Assembly (NCBI GenBank): GCA_002493005.1
Contig: DKXL01000005.1
Location: 26,955-55,314 of the forward strand
Source: Ruminococcaceae bacterium UBA7127
GTDB lineage: Bacteria > Bacillota > Clostridia > Oscillospirales > Acutalibacteraceae
DNA: 28,360 bases
Direction: 5' to 3'
A model generated the notes under the pieces. That model saw nothing but the letters and a program-made list of their open reading frames with translations. It was not told where the DNA came from and did no database searches. Each line of letters starts with the position of its first letter. Within the stretch, counting starts at the first letter, position 1. Of this stretch, positions 1 through 7,632 are shown piece by piece. Position numbers and translations under genes: made by a program.

Positions 1-154
1 TATTTTTAAATTCACAAAAATCTTTTAACAAAATTTAAAAAGCCCCATTACATTTGGACATAAGATAAAATAATTATATCATTTTTGGTAAATTATTTCA
101 ATAATTTTATTCTTTTTTCTTATAAACAATAATGATTTTAAAGAATTATTGTAG

Positions 155-160
155 TATAAT
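155..160 (+). promoter_or_regulatory. candidate -10 box upstream of the CorC-type gene
   Basis: A TATAAT hexamer lies about 45 nt before the first gene of the plus-strand operon, in a very A+T-rich 200 bp lead-in. No convincing -35 box is seen 16-18 bp upstream, so this is only a candidate. The rest of 1-203 shows nothing else I can support. Confidence 0.3.
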
Positions 161-203
161 TGTATTAAAATTTGTATATTAACCTTTATGGAGTGATAAT
201 TAA

Positions 204-1499
204 TTGCAATCTGACATAATTATGGCGGTTATCATTGGCATTTTGGTGCTTTTATCAGCGTTTTTTTCAGCTATTGAAACTGCCTTTTCGTTTGTAAATA
301 AGGCAAGGCTGCAAAGATACATTGACGACGGCAACAAAACAGCTAAAACTGCACTGTATATCATTGAGCATTTTGACAATGCTCTTACTACTATTCTAAT
401 CTGCAACAACATTGTTAATCTAAGCTGTTCGTCTATTGCAACGGTGCTTTGCATCAGTATTTTCGGCGACATCGGCTCGGCTGTTGCAACAGGCGCTACA
501 ACATTGCTGGTGCTCACCTTTGGCGAGGTAGTTCCAAAATGCCTTGCAAAGGAACACTGCGACAGCTTTTCGATAAAAACTGCGCCGATTCTCAGAACAC
601 TTATGGTTATACTGACGCCGCTTGTCTGGGTATTTGTTAAGCTAAAAAGCTTTGCTCTTAAACTTTCGGGAGGCAAAGCGGACAGCCCTACCGTGACAGA
701 AAATGAATTAAAGTACATTGTTGAGAGCATTGAGGAAGAAGGCGTGCTTGAAGAAAGCGAAAGCGAAATGGTGCGTTCGGTGCTTGATTTTGACGAAACC
801 ACGGCTGAAGAAATCTTAACTCCGAGAGTTGACGTCACTTTTATCAGCGTTGACGACCCGCAGGAAAAAATTAAAGATATTATCATTGAGAACCGATATT
901 CACGCATTCCTGTTTATGAAGAAACAGTTGACCATATTATCGGCATTCTTCACACCAGAGATTATCTTGAGTTTCTTGCTGACGGAAAATCGCCTAATGT
1001 GCGTGAGATTATGCAACCGCCTTACTTTGTATTTAAAACTCAGCAGCTTTCTAAGATTTTGAGTGCATTTAAGCGAACAAAGAGCCACCTTGCCATTGTT
1101 ACCGACGAATACGGCGGAACGCTCGGAATTGTAACAATGGAGGATTTGCTTGAAGAAATCGTCGGAGAAATCTGGGACGAGGACGAGGAAATTGAGCACA
1201 ACTACTATAAAATCGGCAGAGATGAGTTTTTGCTTAACGGCGATATGGAGTTTGACGATATGCTGGCGCTGTTCGGTATGGACGAGGACAGCATTGAGAG
1301 CGACAGTATTACCGTTGCAGGATATATTTTAGAAAATGCTGGAACTATACCGTTAAAACGCGAAAGCATTGAAGCAGGCGGATTCAGGTTCACCGTTATG
1401 GAGGTAAAGGATCAGCGAATACTGCGTGTTGTAGCAAAAAAACTTGCGCAGATTCAAAGCGGCGATGACCCCGACAGCGACAAAAATCACGAAAATTAA
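204..1499 (+). CDS. CNNM/CorC (HlyC) family membrane protein with CBS pair
   Basis: This 431-residue protein has the usual hemolysin C / CorC order. An N-terminal DUF21 (CNNM) membrane domain with hydrophobic segments covers about residues 1-170. A paired CBS domain follows (about 195-330, including the IVTDEYGGTLGIVTMEDLLE stretch), then a C-terminal CorC_HlyC transporter-associated domain (about 345-420). Family members are linked to Mg2+ or other divalent cation transport or efflux; the substrate cannot be read from sequence. The start is a TTG at 204 with GGAGTGAT six bases upstream. An in-frame ATG at 222 has no such site. It is the first gene of a co-directional run into comEC (15 nt gap). 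The hemolysin name is historical and no toxin function is implied. Confidence 0.9.
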   Translation: MQSDIIMAVIIGILVLLSAFFSAIETAFSFVNKARLQRYIDDGNKTAKTALYIIEHFDNALTTILICNNIVNLSCSSIATVLCISIFGDIGSAVATGATTLLVLTFGEVVPKCLAKEHCDSFSIKTAPILRTLMVILTPLVWVFVKLKSFALKLSGGKADSPTVTENELKYIVESIEEEGVLEESESEMVRSVLDFDETTAEEILTPRVDVTFISVDDPQEKIKDIIIENRYSRIPVYEETVDHIIGILHTRDYLEFLADGKSPNVREIMQPPYFVFKTQQLSKILSAFKRTKSHLAIVTDEYGGTLGIVTMEDLLEEIVGEIWDEDEEIEHNYYKIGRDEFLLNGDMEFDDMLALFGMDEDSIESDSITVAGYILENAGTIPLKRESIEAGGFRFTVMEVKDQRILRVVAKKLAQIQSGDDPDSDKNHEN

Positions 1500-1514
1500 C
1501 CGAGGTATATAATT

Positions 1515-3713
1515 ATGAAACGACCGTTTGGATTGATTGGTTTAACCTATCTGTCCATAATTGCGGTCGTTTTTTATTTTTACAACATAACACTGATTAT
1601 CATAATGCTTTGTGCGGCTGCTGCATTGATTAGCGCAGGAGTTGTATTATTTCTAAAGCGAAAATATAAATCTATTTTTCCTAAGTTTATTGCTATAGGT
1701 TTATCCGTAGTTATTTCGTGCCTGAGCATCATGCTTTACACAAATTTTAACTACAACCCTGTTATCAACAATTATTCCGATAAAGAAATTAATATTACCG
1801 GCTATATCTGTGATGAGGTTATCAAGGACAATAACAGCGCAACGTATATGATACAAACCGACACCGTAAACGGAGAGGACAAAGCGGTAAAAATTCAACT
1901 GTTATCTTACAACGATTTGCACTTGGAACCGTTTGATAAGATAAGAGCAACTTTACATACGATAAAAGCCGACACAAATTTGCTCAAAAGCAAGGGAGTA
2001 TTTTTAAAATCCTATGTCGATAAAAAATTTAAAATTGATGTAATTGGAGAAAAGCATTTTTGCCTTTACAGTTATGCTGTGTCTGCAAGAATTGCCATGA
2101 AAAATGCGCTGAGCTGTCTGCTGCCCGACGACTGTTCTTCCCTTTGCAGGGCAGTTTTGCTCGGTGACAAAAAAGCGCTGTCAGACAAGGTATACAGTGA
2201 CTTTATTGCAACAGGAACGTCCTTTATTATTGTGGTGTCAGGTATGCACCTTTCAATAGTAACAGGTGTTGTTTACTTTGTTATGCGCAAACTAAAGCGC
2301 AGTAAAATAGCACAGGCGATTTCTGTAATTTTGACAACCATATTATTTATGATGCTGACGGGATTTGCTCCGTCAATCATAAGAGCGGGATTGATGACAA
2401 CCGTGGCATTTCTTGCATCAATTTTTTTGCGCAAAGCCGATTCACTGAATTCTATCGGATTTGCCGCAGTTGTTTTAACAATATTCAATCCATACGCAGT
2501 CGGCAATATAGGAATGCTCTTGTCGTTTTCGGCTACGCTTGGAATAGTGCTTTGGGCAGATAAAATAAATTCATTTCTTCAAAAAGTTCCCAAGCCAAAG
2601 TTTAAACCGATTAAGCAAATAATCGAATTTTTGATAAACCTTTTTTCGGTGTCGCTGGCGGCGTCTGTTTGGGTGCTTCCGATTTCAATTATAGTGTTTC
2701 ACAGAATGTCACCGTTTACCGTAATTATTTCTGTTATAATTTCTCCGATTGTAAGTGCACTGATTATCTTATCCCTAATTGCATCACTTTTTTATCTTTT
2801 GCCGTTTGTTTCCTGCTTTGCATATCCGTTTGCACTTTTGGCAGGTATTGCCGGTAAATTTATTTTGTGGGTAATTGAATTGTTTGCAGGTATTCCGTAT
2901 TGCTCAATTAACACCGACAAACCTTACTTTTATGTTTGGCTTGCAATAAGTATTTTGCTGGTAATTATTGGTTACGCTGTAAAAGCTAAGGGATTTTACA
3001 TAAAATGTGCTGTCACTTTTTCAGTACTTACACTTTCTATTGGCTGGGCAATATTCGCCTTTGCAACTGTCGACGACACAACTCTGACAGTTTACTGCAC
3101 AGACAGTGGAGTGACTGCTACTATATCAAACGAGAACAGTATAACGGTGTTATCCTGCGGCGGCAGTAAACACAAGTCTGATGATGTTGCAGATAAAATC
3201 AGCGATAAGTACATATCAATAGACAACATTATAATCCCTAACCAGAAAAATAAATATTGTTCTTATCAATCAAAGCTAATTAATCAATTTGACGTAACGA
3301 GGGTTTTGGTATATGATAAGGATACTGAATATCAAAAACTGCTGAGCAATTATGACGGCAAGCAACGAAAGGTTTTCGGGGATAATCTGAGCTTTGCACT
3401 CAACCTGTCAGAAAACACAAAAGACGAAGTAATCAACATTGGCGGCACAACATATCAATATGTCAGCACCAAAGCAAAATCTTTACTTTTTGTACCCGAT
3501 AACGGTGATATTGCTGACTTGCCCCAAAAATACAGAAATGCAGACTATCTTTTGATTGGCGATATTGTTGATAATATAGAGCTTATGAATTGTAATGCTA
3601 TAATTTTTGCAGGAAGCAAAAAGGAATATGACAAAAATTATAGTTTGTTAAAAGAATTAAATTGTAAAATACTCAACACTTTATCTGATGACATAGTCTT
3701 GAAACTTACCTGA
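1515..3713 (+). CDS. comEC: ComEC/Rec2 competence channel protein, degenerate MBL domain
   Basis: This 732-residue polytopic protein is the membrane channel for inward single-strand DNA transport in natural transformation. An N-terminal DUF4131 region with two to three membrane segments and a soluble OB-like part covers about residues 1-180. The Competence domain (about 200-490) carries the family stretch with GTSFIIVVSGMHLSIVTG and many transmembrane helices. The C-terminal 215 residues sit where ComEC proteins have a metallo-beta-lactamase domain. The beta strands can be followed, but the expected HxHxDH metal motif is absent: after IDNIII comes PNQKNKY. GAGG precedes the ATG. The gene lies 15 nt after the CorC-type gene and 16 nt before holA, matching the frequent comEC-holA order in Firmicutes. 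Whether the cell is transformable cannot be judged from this window. Confidence 0.9.
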   Translation: MKRPFGLIGLTYLSIIAVVFYFYNITLIIIMLCAAAALISAGVVLFLKRKYKSIFPKFIAIGLSVVISCLSIMLYTNFNYNPVINNYSDKEINITGYICDEVIKDNNSATYMIQTDTVNGEDKAVKIQLLSYNDLHLEPFDKIRATLHTIKADTNLLKSKGVFLKSYVDKKFKIDVIGEKHFCLYSYAVSARIAMKNALSCLLPDDCSSLCRAVLLGDKKALSDKVYSDFIATGTSFIIVVSGMHLSIVTGVVYFVMRKLKRSKIAQAISVILTTILFMMLTGFAPSIIRAGLMTTVAFLASIFLRKADSLNSIGFAAVVLTIFNPYAVGNIGMLLSFSATLGIVLWADKINSFLQKVPKPKFKPIKQIIEFLINLFSVSLAASVWVLPISIIVFHRMSPFTVIISVIISPIVSALIILSLIASLFYLLPFVSCFAYPFALLAGIAGKFILWVIELFAGIPYCSINTDKPYFYVWLAISILLVIIGYAVKAKGFYIKCAVTFSVLTLSIGWAIFAFATVDDTTLTVYCTDSGVTATISNENSITVLSCGGSKHKSDDVADKISDKYISIDNIIIPNQKNKYCSYQSKLINQFDVTRVLVYDKDTEYQKLLSNYDGKQRKVFGDNLSFALNLSENTKDEVINIGGTTYQYVSTKAKSLLFVPDNGDIADLPQKYRNADYLLIGDIVDNIELMNCNAIIFAGSKKEYDKNYSLLKELNCKILNTLSDDIVLKLT

Positions 3714-3729
3714 TGCAGCGGAGGACAAA

Positions 3730-4773
3730 ATGGCTAAAATAACTGAGGCAGAACTCAAAAAGCAAATTAAAACAAAGAGCTTTTCGCCTGTGTATCTGAT
3801 TTACGGCAGTGAACAGATGTTTGTTAAGCAATATACTCAGTTGCTGACGCAAAGCGTGACAGGCAAAAATCCGTCTGACTTTAATTTTCACACCTTTAAC
3901 GGCGACATTGAGCTTGATGATTTTGCGGCATCTCTGCAAATTGTACCGTTTATGAGTGAATACAACTGCGTTGTTGTCACGGATATTCACCTTGATAATA
4001 TGGACAGCGATTCGCTCGACAGATTTAAAGAAATTACAAACAAGCCGTATGAGGGAACAATTCTGATTATTTCTATGCCTACCTACATTCCGTCTAAAAA
4101 TAAAGCGGCGTTCAATGCACTTGTAAAAAGAGTTGACAAAATCGGCAGTGTGTGTGAATTTGCAAAGCTTAATCAGGCTATGCTTGAAAGATATGTTGCA
4201 AAATGGGCAAATGAAAACGGCAAAATGATATCGCACGTCAATGCTTCAAAAATTATTTCAAACTGCGGTGACGATTTAAATCTTCTCAAAAACGAAGTTT
4301 CAAAAATCAGCGCCTATGCTCAGGGCGAAGAAATTACCTTAAGTGATATTGAAAAGCTGTCGACTATAAACCTTGAAACGAAAATATTTGCTTTGTCAGA
4401 CGCTGTCCTAAACGGCAACGGCGACAAGGCTTTCAGCACGCTTGACCTGCTTTTTTATCAACGAGAAGAACCAATAATGATGCTCTATGTACTTTCGGCA
4501 TCATATATCGATGCATACAGAATAAGAATTGCCGATGAATGCGGCATTCTCAAGGACAACGTCGCAAAAGATTTTGAATATAAAAACAGAGCTTTTGTGC
4601 TTCAAAACGCTCGCAAAGCAACGGCAAAAGTGTCAACAGAAGCACTGCGCAAGAGCCTGAGTGTATTAATTGAAGCTGACGAAAAATTTAAAACCACCTC
4701 GGTAAATGCACGGCTGTATATGGAACAGCTGATTGCACAGCTTTTGCTGATTGCTAAGGAGGGCAGGCTGTAG
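3730..4773 (+). CDS. holA: DNA polymerase III delta subunit
   Basis: HolA opens the beta sliding clamp as part of the clamp loader at the replication fork. The 347-residue length is typical. The N-terminal part has the family start (about residues 15-30, PVYLIYGSEQMFVKQ), where a degenerate P-loop lies in an AAA+-like fold. The middle has the helical stretch around NASKIISNCGDDLNLLKNE (about 170-190), which matches HolA proteins. A C-terminal helical collar domain follows. GGAGG stands 5 nt before the ATG. The stop codon TAG shares one base with the GTG of the RNase M5 gene, so the two are translationally coupled. Confidence 0.92.
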   Translation: MAKITEAELKKQIKTKSFSPVYLIYGSEQMFVKQYTQLLTQSVTGKNPSDFNFHTFNGDIELDDFAASLQIVPFMSEYNCVVVTDIHLDNMDSDSLDRFKEITNKPYEGTILIISMPTYIPSKNKAAFNALVKRVDKIGSVCEFAKLNQAMLERYVAKWANENGKMISHVNASKIISNCGDDLNLLKNEVSKISAYAQGEEITLSDIEKLSTINLETKIFALSDAVLNGNGDKAFSTLDLLFYQREEPIMMLYVLSASYIDAYRIRIADECGILKDNVAKDFEYKNRAFVLQNARKATAKVSTEALRKSLSVLIEADEKFKTTSVNARLYMEQLIAQLLLIAKEGRL

Positions 4774-5372
4774 TGCTTAAAATAAAAGAGGCAATAATAG
4801 TAGAAGGAAGATACGACAAAATAAAGCTTAAAGGTCTGATAGATGCACCGATAATTGAAACCAACGGATTCAGGGTGTTTTCCGACAAGGAAAAACAAAA
4901 TTTAATCAGACAAATTGCTGACACAAGAGGAATACTGATTTTAACCGACAGCGATGGTGCAGGATTTGTAATCAGAAATTTTTTAAAGGGGACAGTTGAT
5001 AAATCAAAGATAAAGCACTGCTATATTCCGCAAATCGCAGGCAAGGAAAAACGCAAAGCAAAAGGCGGCAAAGAGGGATTATTGGGAGTTGAGGGCGTGA
5101 GCGACGAAGTAATCATAAAGGCAATACGCAACAGCGGCGCAACCTTGATTGGAGAAAAGTCTAATAATTCTAATAAGGAAATAACAAAGGCAGATTTATT
5201 TACGTTAGGTCTTACGGGCACAACAAATGCCGAAAAGAACCGACAAACACTGCTAAAGTACTTGAATTTGCCAAAATACCTTTCCACTAATGCATTTTTA
5301 ACAGCGTTAAACTGTCTTTATTCATTAAAAGAATTAAATGATGTAATTAATGAAATTAAAAGCAAAATGTGA
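4773..5372 (+). CDS. rnmV: ribonuclease M5 (Toprim), 5S rRNA maturation
   Basis: RNase M5 makes the final cuts on precursor 5S rRNA in low-G+C Gram-positives. The 199-residue protein opens with a Toprim domain: the conserved glutamate is in AIIVEGRYDKIKL (residues 8-20) and the acidic DxD motif is in LILTDSDGAGFVIRNF. A basic stretch (GKEKRKAKGGKEG) and the C-terminal DUF4093-type domain follow. The start is GTG at 4773, overlapping the holA stop by one base, with AAGGAGG at 4756-4762. It ends the operon; a perfect hairpin with a T tract lies 28 nt downstream. Confidence 0.9.
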   Translation: MLKIKEAIIVEGRYDKIKLKGLIDAPIIETNGFRVFSDKEKQNLIRQIADTRGILILTDSDGAGFVIRNFLKGTVDKSKIKHCYIPQIAGKEKRKAKGGKEGLLGVEGVSDEVIIKAIRNSGATLIGEKSNNSNKEITKADLFTLGLTGTTNAEKNRQTLLKYLNLPKYLSTNAFLTALNCLYSLKELNDVINEIKSKM

Positions 5373-5400
5373 TTTTAGGCTATATCATTCATACTAAACA

Positions 5401-5436
5401 CACCGATATTGGCAATACTAATATCGGTGATTTTTT
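5401..5436 (+). terminator. intrinsic terminator after rnmV
   Basis: CACCGATATT (5401-5410) and AATATCGGTG (5420-5429) form a perfect 10-bp stem with a 9-nt loop, followed by ATTTTTT. The T tract runs directly into the ATG of the next open reading frame at 5437. Confidence 0.85.
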
Positions 5437-5844
5437 ATGAATAGATTAAAAGGTGATTGCATTTTATTTTCAATCGGCGGAATCGGCTATGCTCTGCTTG
5501 AAATTTTGTGGCGCAGAAAAACGCACTGGACAATGGCTGTAACAGGCGGTACGGCTTTTGTGTCGCTTTATAGATTTTACAAGAGATTTGCCAATATGAA
5601 GCTTCCGCTCAAATGCATTTCGGGCAGTTTGATTATTACAATAATGGAATTTTTTTGCGGCTGTATAGTTAATATTAAATTTAAGCTGAATGTTTGGGAT
5701 TATTCAAATTGCCGTTTTAACATTAAGGGTCAAATATGTCCGTTTTACAGTATGCTTTGGGCATTCCTGTGTATTCCAATCAGCAAATTGTGCGGAATTT
5801 TATGTAAAAAGCGGCGTGATGTCGGTCACAACCTTTGCAAATAA
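5437..5844 (+). CDS. small CmpB-type putative ABC-transporter membrane protein
   Basis: This 135-residue membrane protein fits the 'putative ABC-transporter type IV' (ABC_trans_CmpB) family. It has the GGIGYALLEILWR start, a THW-[ST]M motif at residues 30-33, an E-x-x-x-G segment in the third helix, and the conserved VWDYS...N.KGQICP block (about 87-105). Four hydrophobic segments are visible. The name of the family does not establish a transport role. Its ATG follows the T tract of the rnmV terminator with no Shine-Dalgarno sequence, and no better in-frame start exists without cutting into the conserved N-terminus. It is convergent with the phosphoribosyltransferase gene downstream. Confidence 0.7.
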   Translation: MNRLKGDCILFSIGGIGYALLEILWRRKTHWTMAVTGGTAFVSLYRFYKRFANMKLPLKCISGSLIITIMEFFCGCIVNIKFKLNVWDYSNCRFNIKGQICPFYSMLWAFLCIPISKLCGILCKKRRDVGHNLCK

Positions 5845-5899
5845 CCTAATGGTGTCAAAACTAATCGGTCTAATTATCTTTTAATGATTCCTATAACGC

Positions 5900-5931
5900 A
5901 AAAAATCCATCGGTTAAACCGATGGATTTTC
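5900..5931. terminator. bidirectional terminator between convergent genes
   Basis: AAAATCCATCGGTT (5902-5915) and AACCGATGGATTTT (5917-5930) form a perfect inverted repeat. Flanking A and T runs let it end transcription of both the CmpB-type gene (+) and the phosphoribosyltransferase gene (-). Confidence 0.85.
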
Positions 5932-5941
5932 GTCTAAATAT

Positions 5942-6478
5942 TTACTTAAAAAAGAGCGGAAGCTCCTGCAAAAAGATTATGTCATCTCTGTTCTTTGCGT
6001 CGCCTTCGGCAAGCACTGCCGCCTTGCCGACAACCGTTGCGCCTGTCTGTTCAACAAGAGTTTGGAGCGCCTCAAGGCTTTGACCTGTCGATATAACATC
6101 ATCAATAATCAGTACCCGCTTGCCCTTCAAAAACTCTGCGTCATTCTCACCAAAATAGAGTTTTTGCTCACTTGCAGTAGTGATTGAGTTGACGGAAACT
6201 TCAATAGGATTGCGCATATAAACCTTTATGCCCTTGCGTGCAACAACGTAGTTGCGACAACCCTGACGGGCAACCTCATAGCAAAGCGGTATTCCCTTTG
6301 CTTCGGCAGTTACAACAACGTCGTGCTCAGGACATTTTTTTAACAATTCCCTCGCGGCAACCTCAGTAATCTCAACGTCACCGAACATAATGAAAGCGGC
6401 AATGTCAAGCTTGTCGTTGACAGGGAACATCTCGAGTTCACGCTCAAGTCCTGCAATATTAATTTTGTATGATTCCAT
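5942..6478 (-). CDS. adenine-type phosphoribosyltransferase family protein
   Basis: This 178-residue type I phosphoribosyltransferase carries the PRPP-binding motif RVLIIDDVISTGQS (about residues 120-133), with hydrophobic residues, two aspartates and TG. An adenine phosphoribosyltransferase-like upstream segment includes VVVTAEAKGIPLCYEVAR. The likely role is purine base salvage: base plus PRPP gives the nucleotide. Adenine as substrate is the best guess, but xanthine-type relatives cannot be excluded. I chose the ATG at 6478 because AAAGGAG lies just upstream; the longer frame to 6526 would run into the HIT gene. It lies 13 nt after the HIT gene and is probably co-transcribed with it from the promoter at 6868-6896. 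Confidence 0.82.
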   Translation of the reverse strand: MESYKINIAGLERELEMFPVNDKLDIAAFIMFGDVEITEVAARELLKKCPEHDVVVTAEAKGIPLCYEVARQGCRNYVVARKGIKVYMRNPIEVSVNSITTASEQKLYFGENDAEFLKGKRVLIIDDVISTGQSLEALQTLVEQTGATVVGKAAVLAEGDAKNRDDIIFLQELPLFFK

Positions 6479-6491
6479 TTTCCCTGCTCCT

Positions 6492-6833
6492 TTATGCCAT
6501 TGATGTGCTGAGCTTTTTGCCGCCAAGCAAATGGAAGTGCATATGTTTTACGCTTTGGCAACCATCGTCACCGCAGTTATTTACAATTCGATATCCGTTA
6601 TCAAGTCCAAGAGTCTTTGCAATAACAGGAATTTTTGTAAAGATATGTGCAATAACATCTGCGTTAACCTCATTTACCTTGTTTGCACAACAGATATGCT
6701 GCTTTGGAATCACAAGCACATGAACAGGAGCCTGCGGTTCAAGGTCATAAAAAGCAAGAATTTTGTCGTCCTCATAGACTTTTTTTGACGGAATTGAGCC
6801 ATCTGCAATACCGCAAAAAATACAGTCTGCCAT
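6492..6833 (-). CDS. HIT family nucleotide hydrolase (HinT-like)
   Basis: This 113-residue histidine triad protein has the full family layout: CIFCGIADGSIPSKKVYEDD at the start, HVLVIPKQHI in the middle, and the catalytic triad as VKHMHFHLLGG near the C-terminus. HIT proteins of this group hydrolyse nucleoside phosphoramidates such as AMP-lysine; the physiological substrate is usually unknown. The CPxCx and HxH zinc-type residues of some HinT proteins are partly present (CxxC near the start). The ATG at 6833 has AAAGGATGG upstream. The ATG at 6842 lies inside that site and is rejected. It is the first gene of a two-gene unit with the phosphoribosyltransferase. Confidence 0.88.
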   Translation of the reverse strand: MADCIFCGIADGSIPSKKVYEDDKILAFYDLEPQAPVHVLVIPKQHICCANKVNEVNADVIAHIFTKIPVIAKTLGLDNGYRIVNNCGDDGCQSVKHMHFHLLGGKKLSTSMA

Positions 6834-6867
6834 TAAAACCATCCTTTCTGAAAATCATTATAATATT

Positions 6868-6896
6868 ATTGTACAACCAAATAATAATCGGGTCAA
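6868..6896 (-). promoter_or_regulatory. sigma-A type promoter for the HIT-phosphoribosyltransferase unit
   Basis: On the minus strand, TTGACC (6891-6896) and TACAAT (6868-6873) are separated by 17 bp. The ATG of the HIT gene is about 35 nt downstream of the -10 box. Confidence 0.75.
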
Positions 6897-6900
6897 TATG

Positions 6901-7632
6901 CTACTTCTTCTTTGCGGTGATTTTCTTTTCTTCACCACGCAAAAGCCTGCCGATATTCGCCTTGTGCTTAACAATTACAAAAATGCTGATTATGAGCGCT
7001 GCCGCTGTCGACATCAGCACATATGTAAGTGAATACGGCGCCTTTGGCATAAGGTAATCAAATACAAATGTCACGCCGAACGTAAACGGTGCATAAAGTG
7101 CCGCCGCTGTAATACTTGCCGCCGAGATAATTTTTGTTATTATGAATACAATCAAAAAAGTTGCTATAATACAGATGAATACTCTCCAGTCTACGCTTGC
7201 TATAAGCGCCGCTGCGGTAACAATACCCTTGCCGCCCTTAAAGCCGAAGTAAACGGGATAGGAATGACCCAATATACAGAAAATTCCCGAAACATACTTG
7301 CCAATCAGAACAAGCTCGCCGTTTAATATTTCGTTTGAAGAATTAAGAATCGTGCCTGCAAATGAGAAAATAAATGCACCGATAAGCACAGCTACGACAC
7401 ACTTGAGTGCGTCACATACTATTGTTATAATTGCAGGCACCTTGCCTACACTTCTGAGCACATTCGTAAAGCCTGCGTTGCCGCTGCCCATGTTACGAAT
7501 ATCTTTTTTGCCTTTAGTAACAATACTTGTCACCATCACAGCAGTATTGATGCTGCCGAGCAAATATGCGATTACGGCTGAAAGCAAAAACATCCACCAG
7601 CAGCCTGATAAAATATCAATACCTAATTCCAT
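6901..7632 (-). CDS. plsY: acyl-phosphate glycerol-3-phosphate acyltransferase
   Basis: PlsY transfers the acyl group from acyl-phosphate to glycerol 3-phosphate, the first step of phospholipid synthesis, at the inner face of the membrane. The 243-residue protein has several hydrophobic helices and the three PlsY signatures: NMGSGNAGFTNVLRSVG, HSYPVYFGFKGGKGIVTA, and a C-terminal KHKANIGRLLRGEE. It is somewhat longer than many PlsY proteins (about 190-215) because of an extra loop near FSFAGTILNSSNEILNGE. Its ATG shares one base with the der stop codon (TAATG), so it is translationally coupled to der. Confidence 0.92.
   Translation of the reverse strand: MELGIDILSGCWWMFLLSAVIAYLLGSINTAVMVTSIVTKGKKDIRNMGSGNAGFTNVLRSVGKVPAIITIVCDALKCVVAVLIGAFIFSFAGTILNSSNEILNGELVLIGKYVSGIFCILGHSYPVYFGFKGGKGIVTAAALIASVDWRVFICIIATFLIVFIITKIISAASITAAALYAPFTFGVTFVFDYLMPKAPYSLTYVLMSTAAALIISIFVIVKHKANIGRLLRGEEKKITAKKK

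Noticed and set aside
200..907. 235-codon open frame antisense to the CorC-type gene
   Set aside because: It is serine-rich low-complexity translation of the opposite strand of a clear gene and has no ribosome binding site or family resemblance.
3706..4236. 176-codon open frame antisense to holA
   Set aside because: It lies wholly over holA and the end of comEC; composition is histidine/phenylalanine-rich as expected of a reverse-strand shadow.
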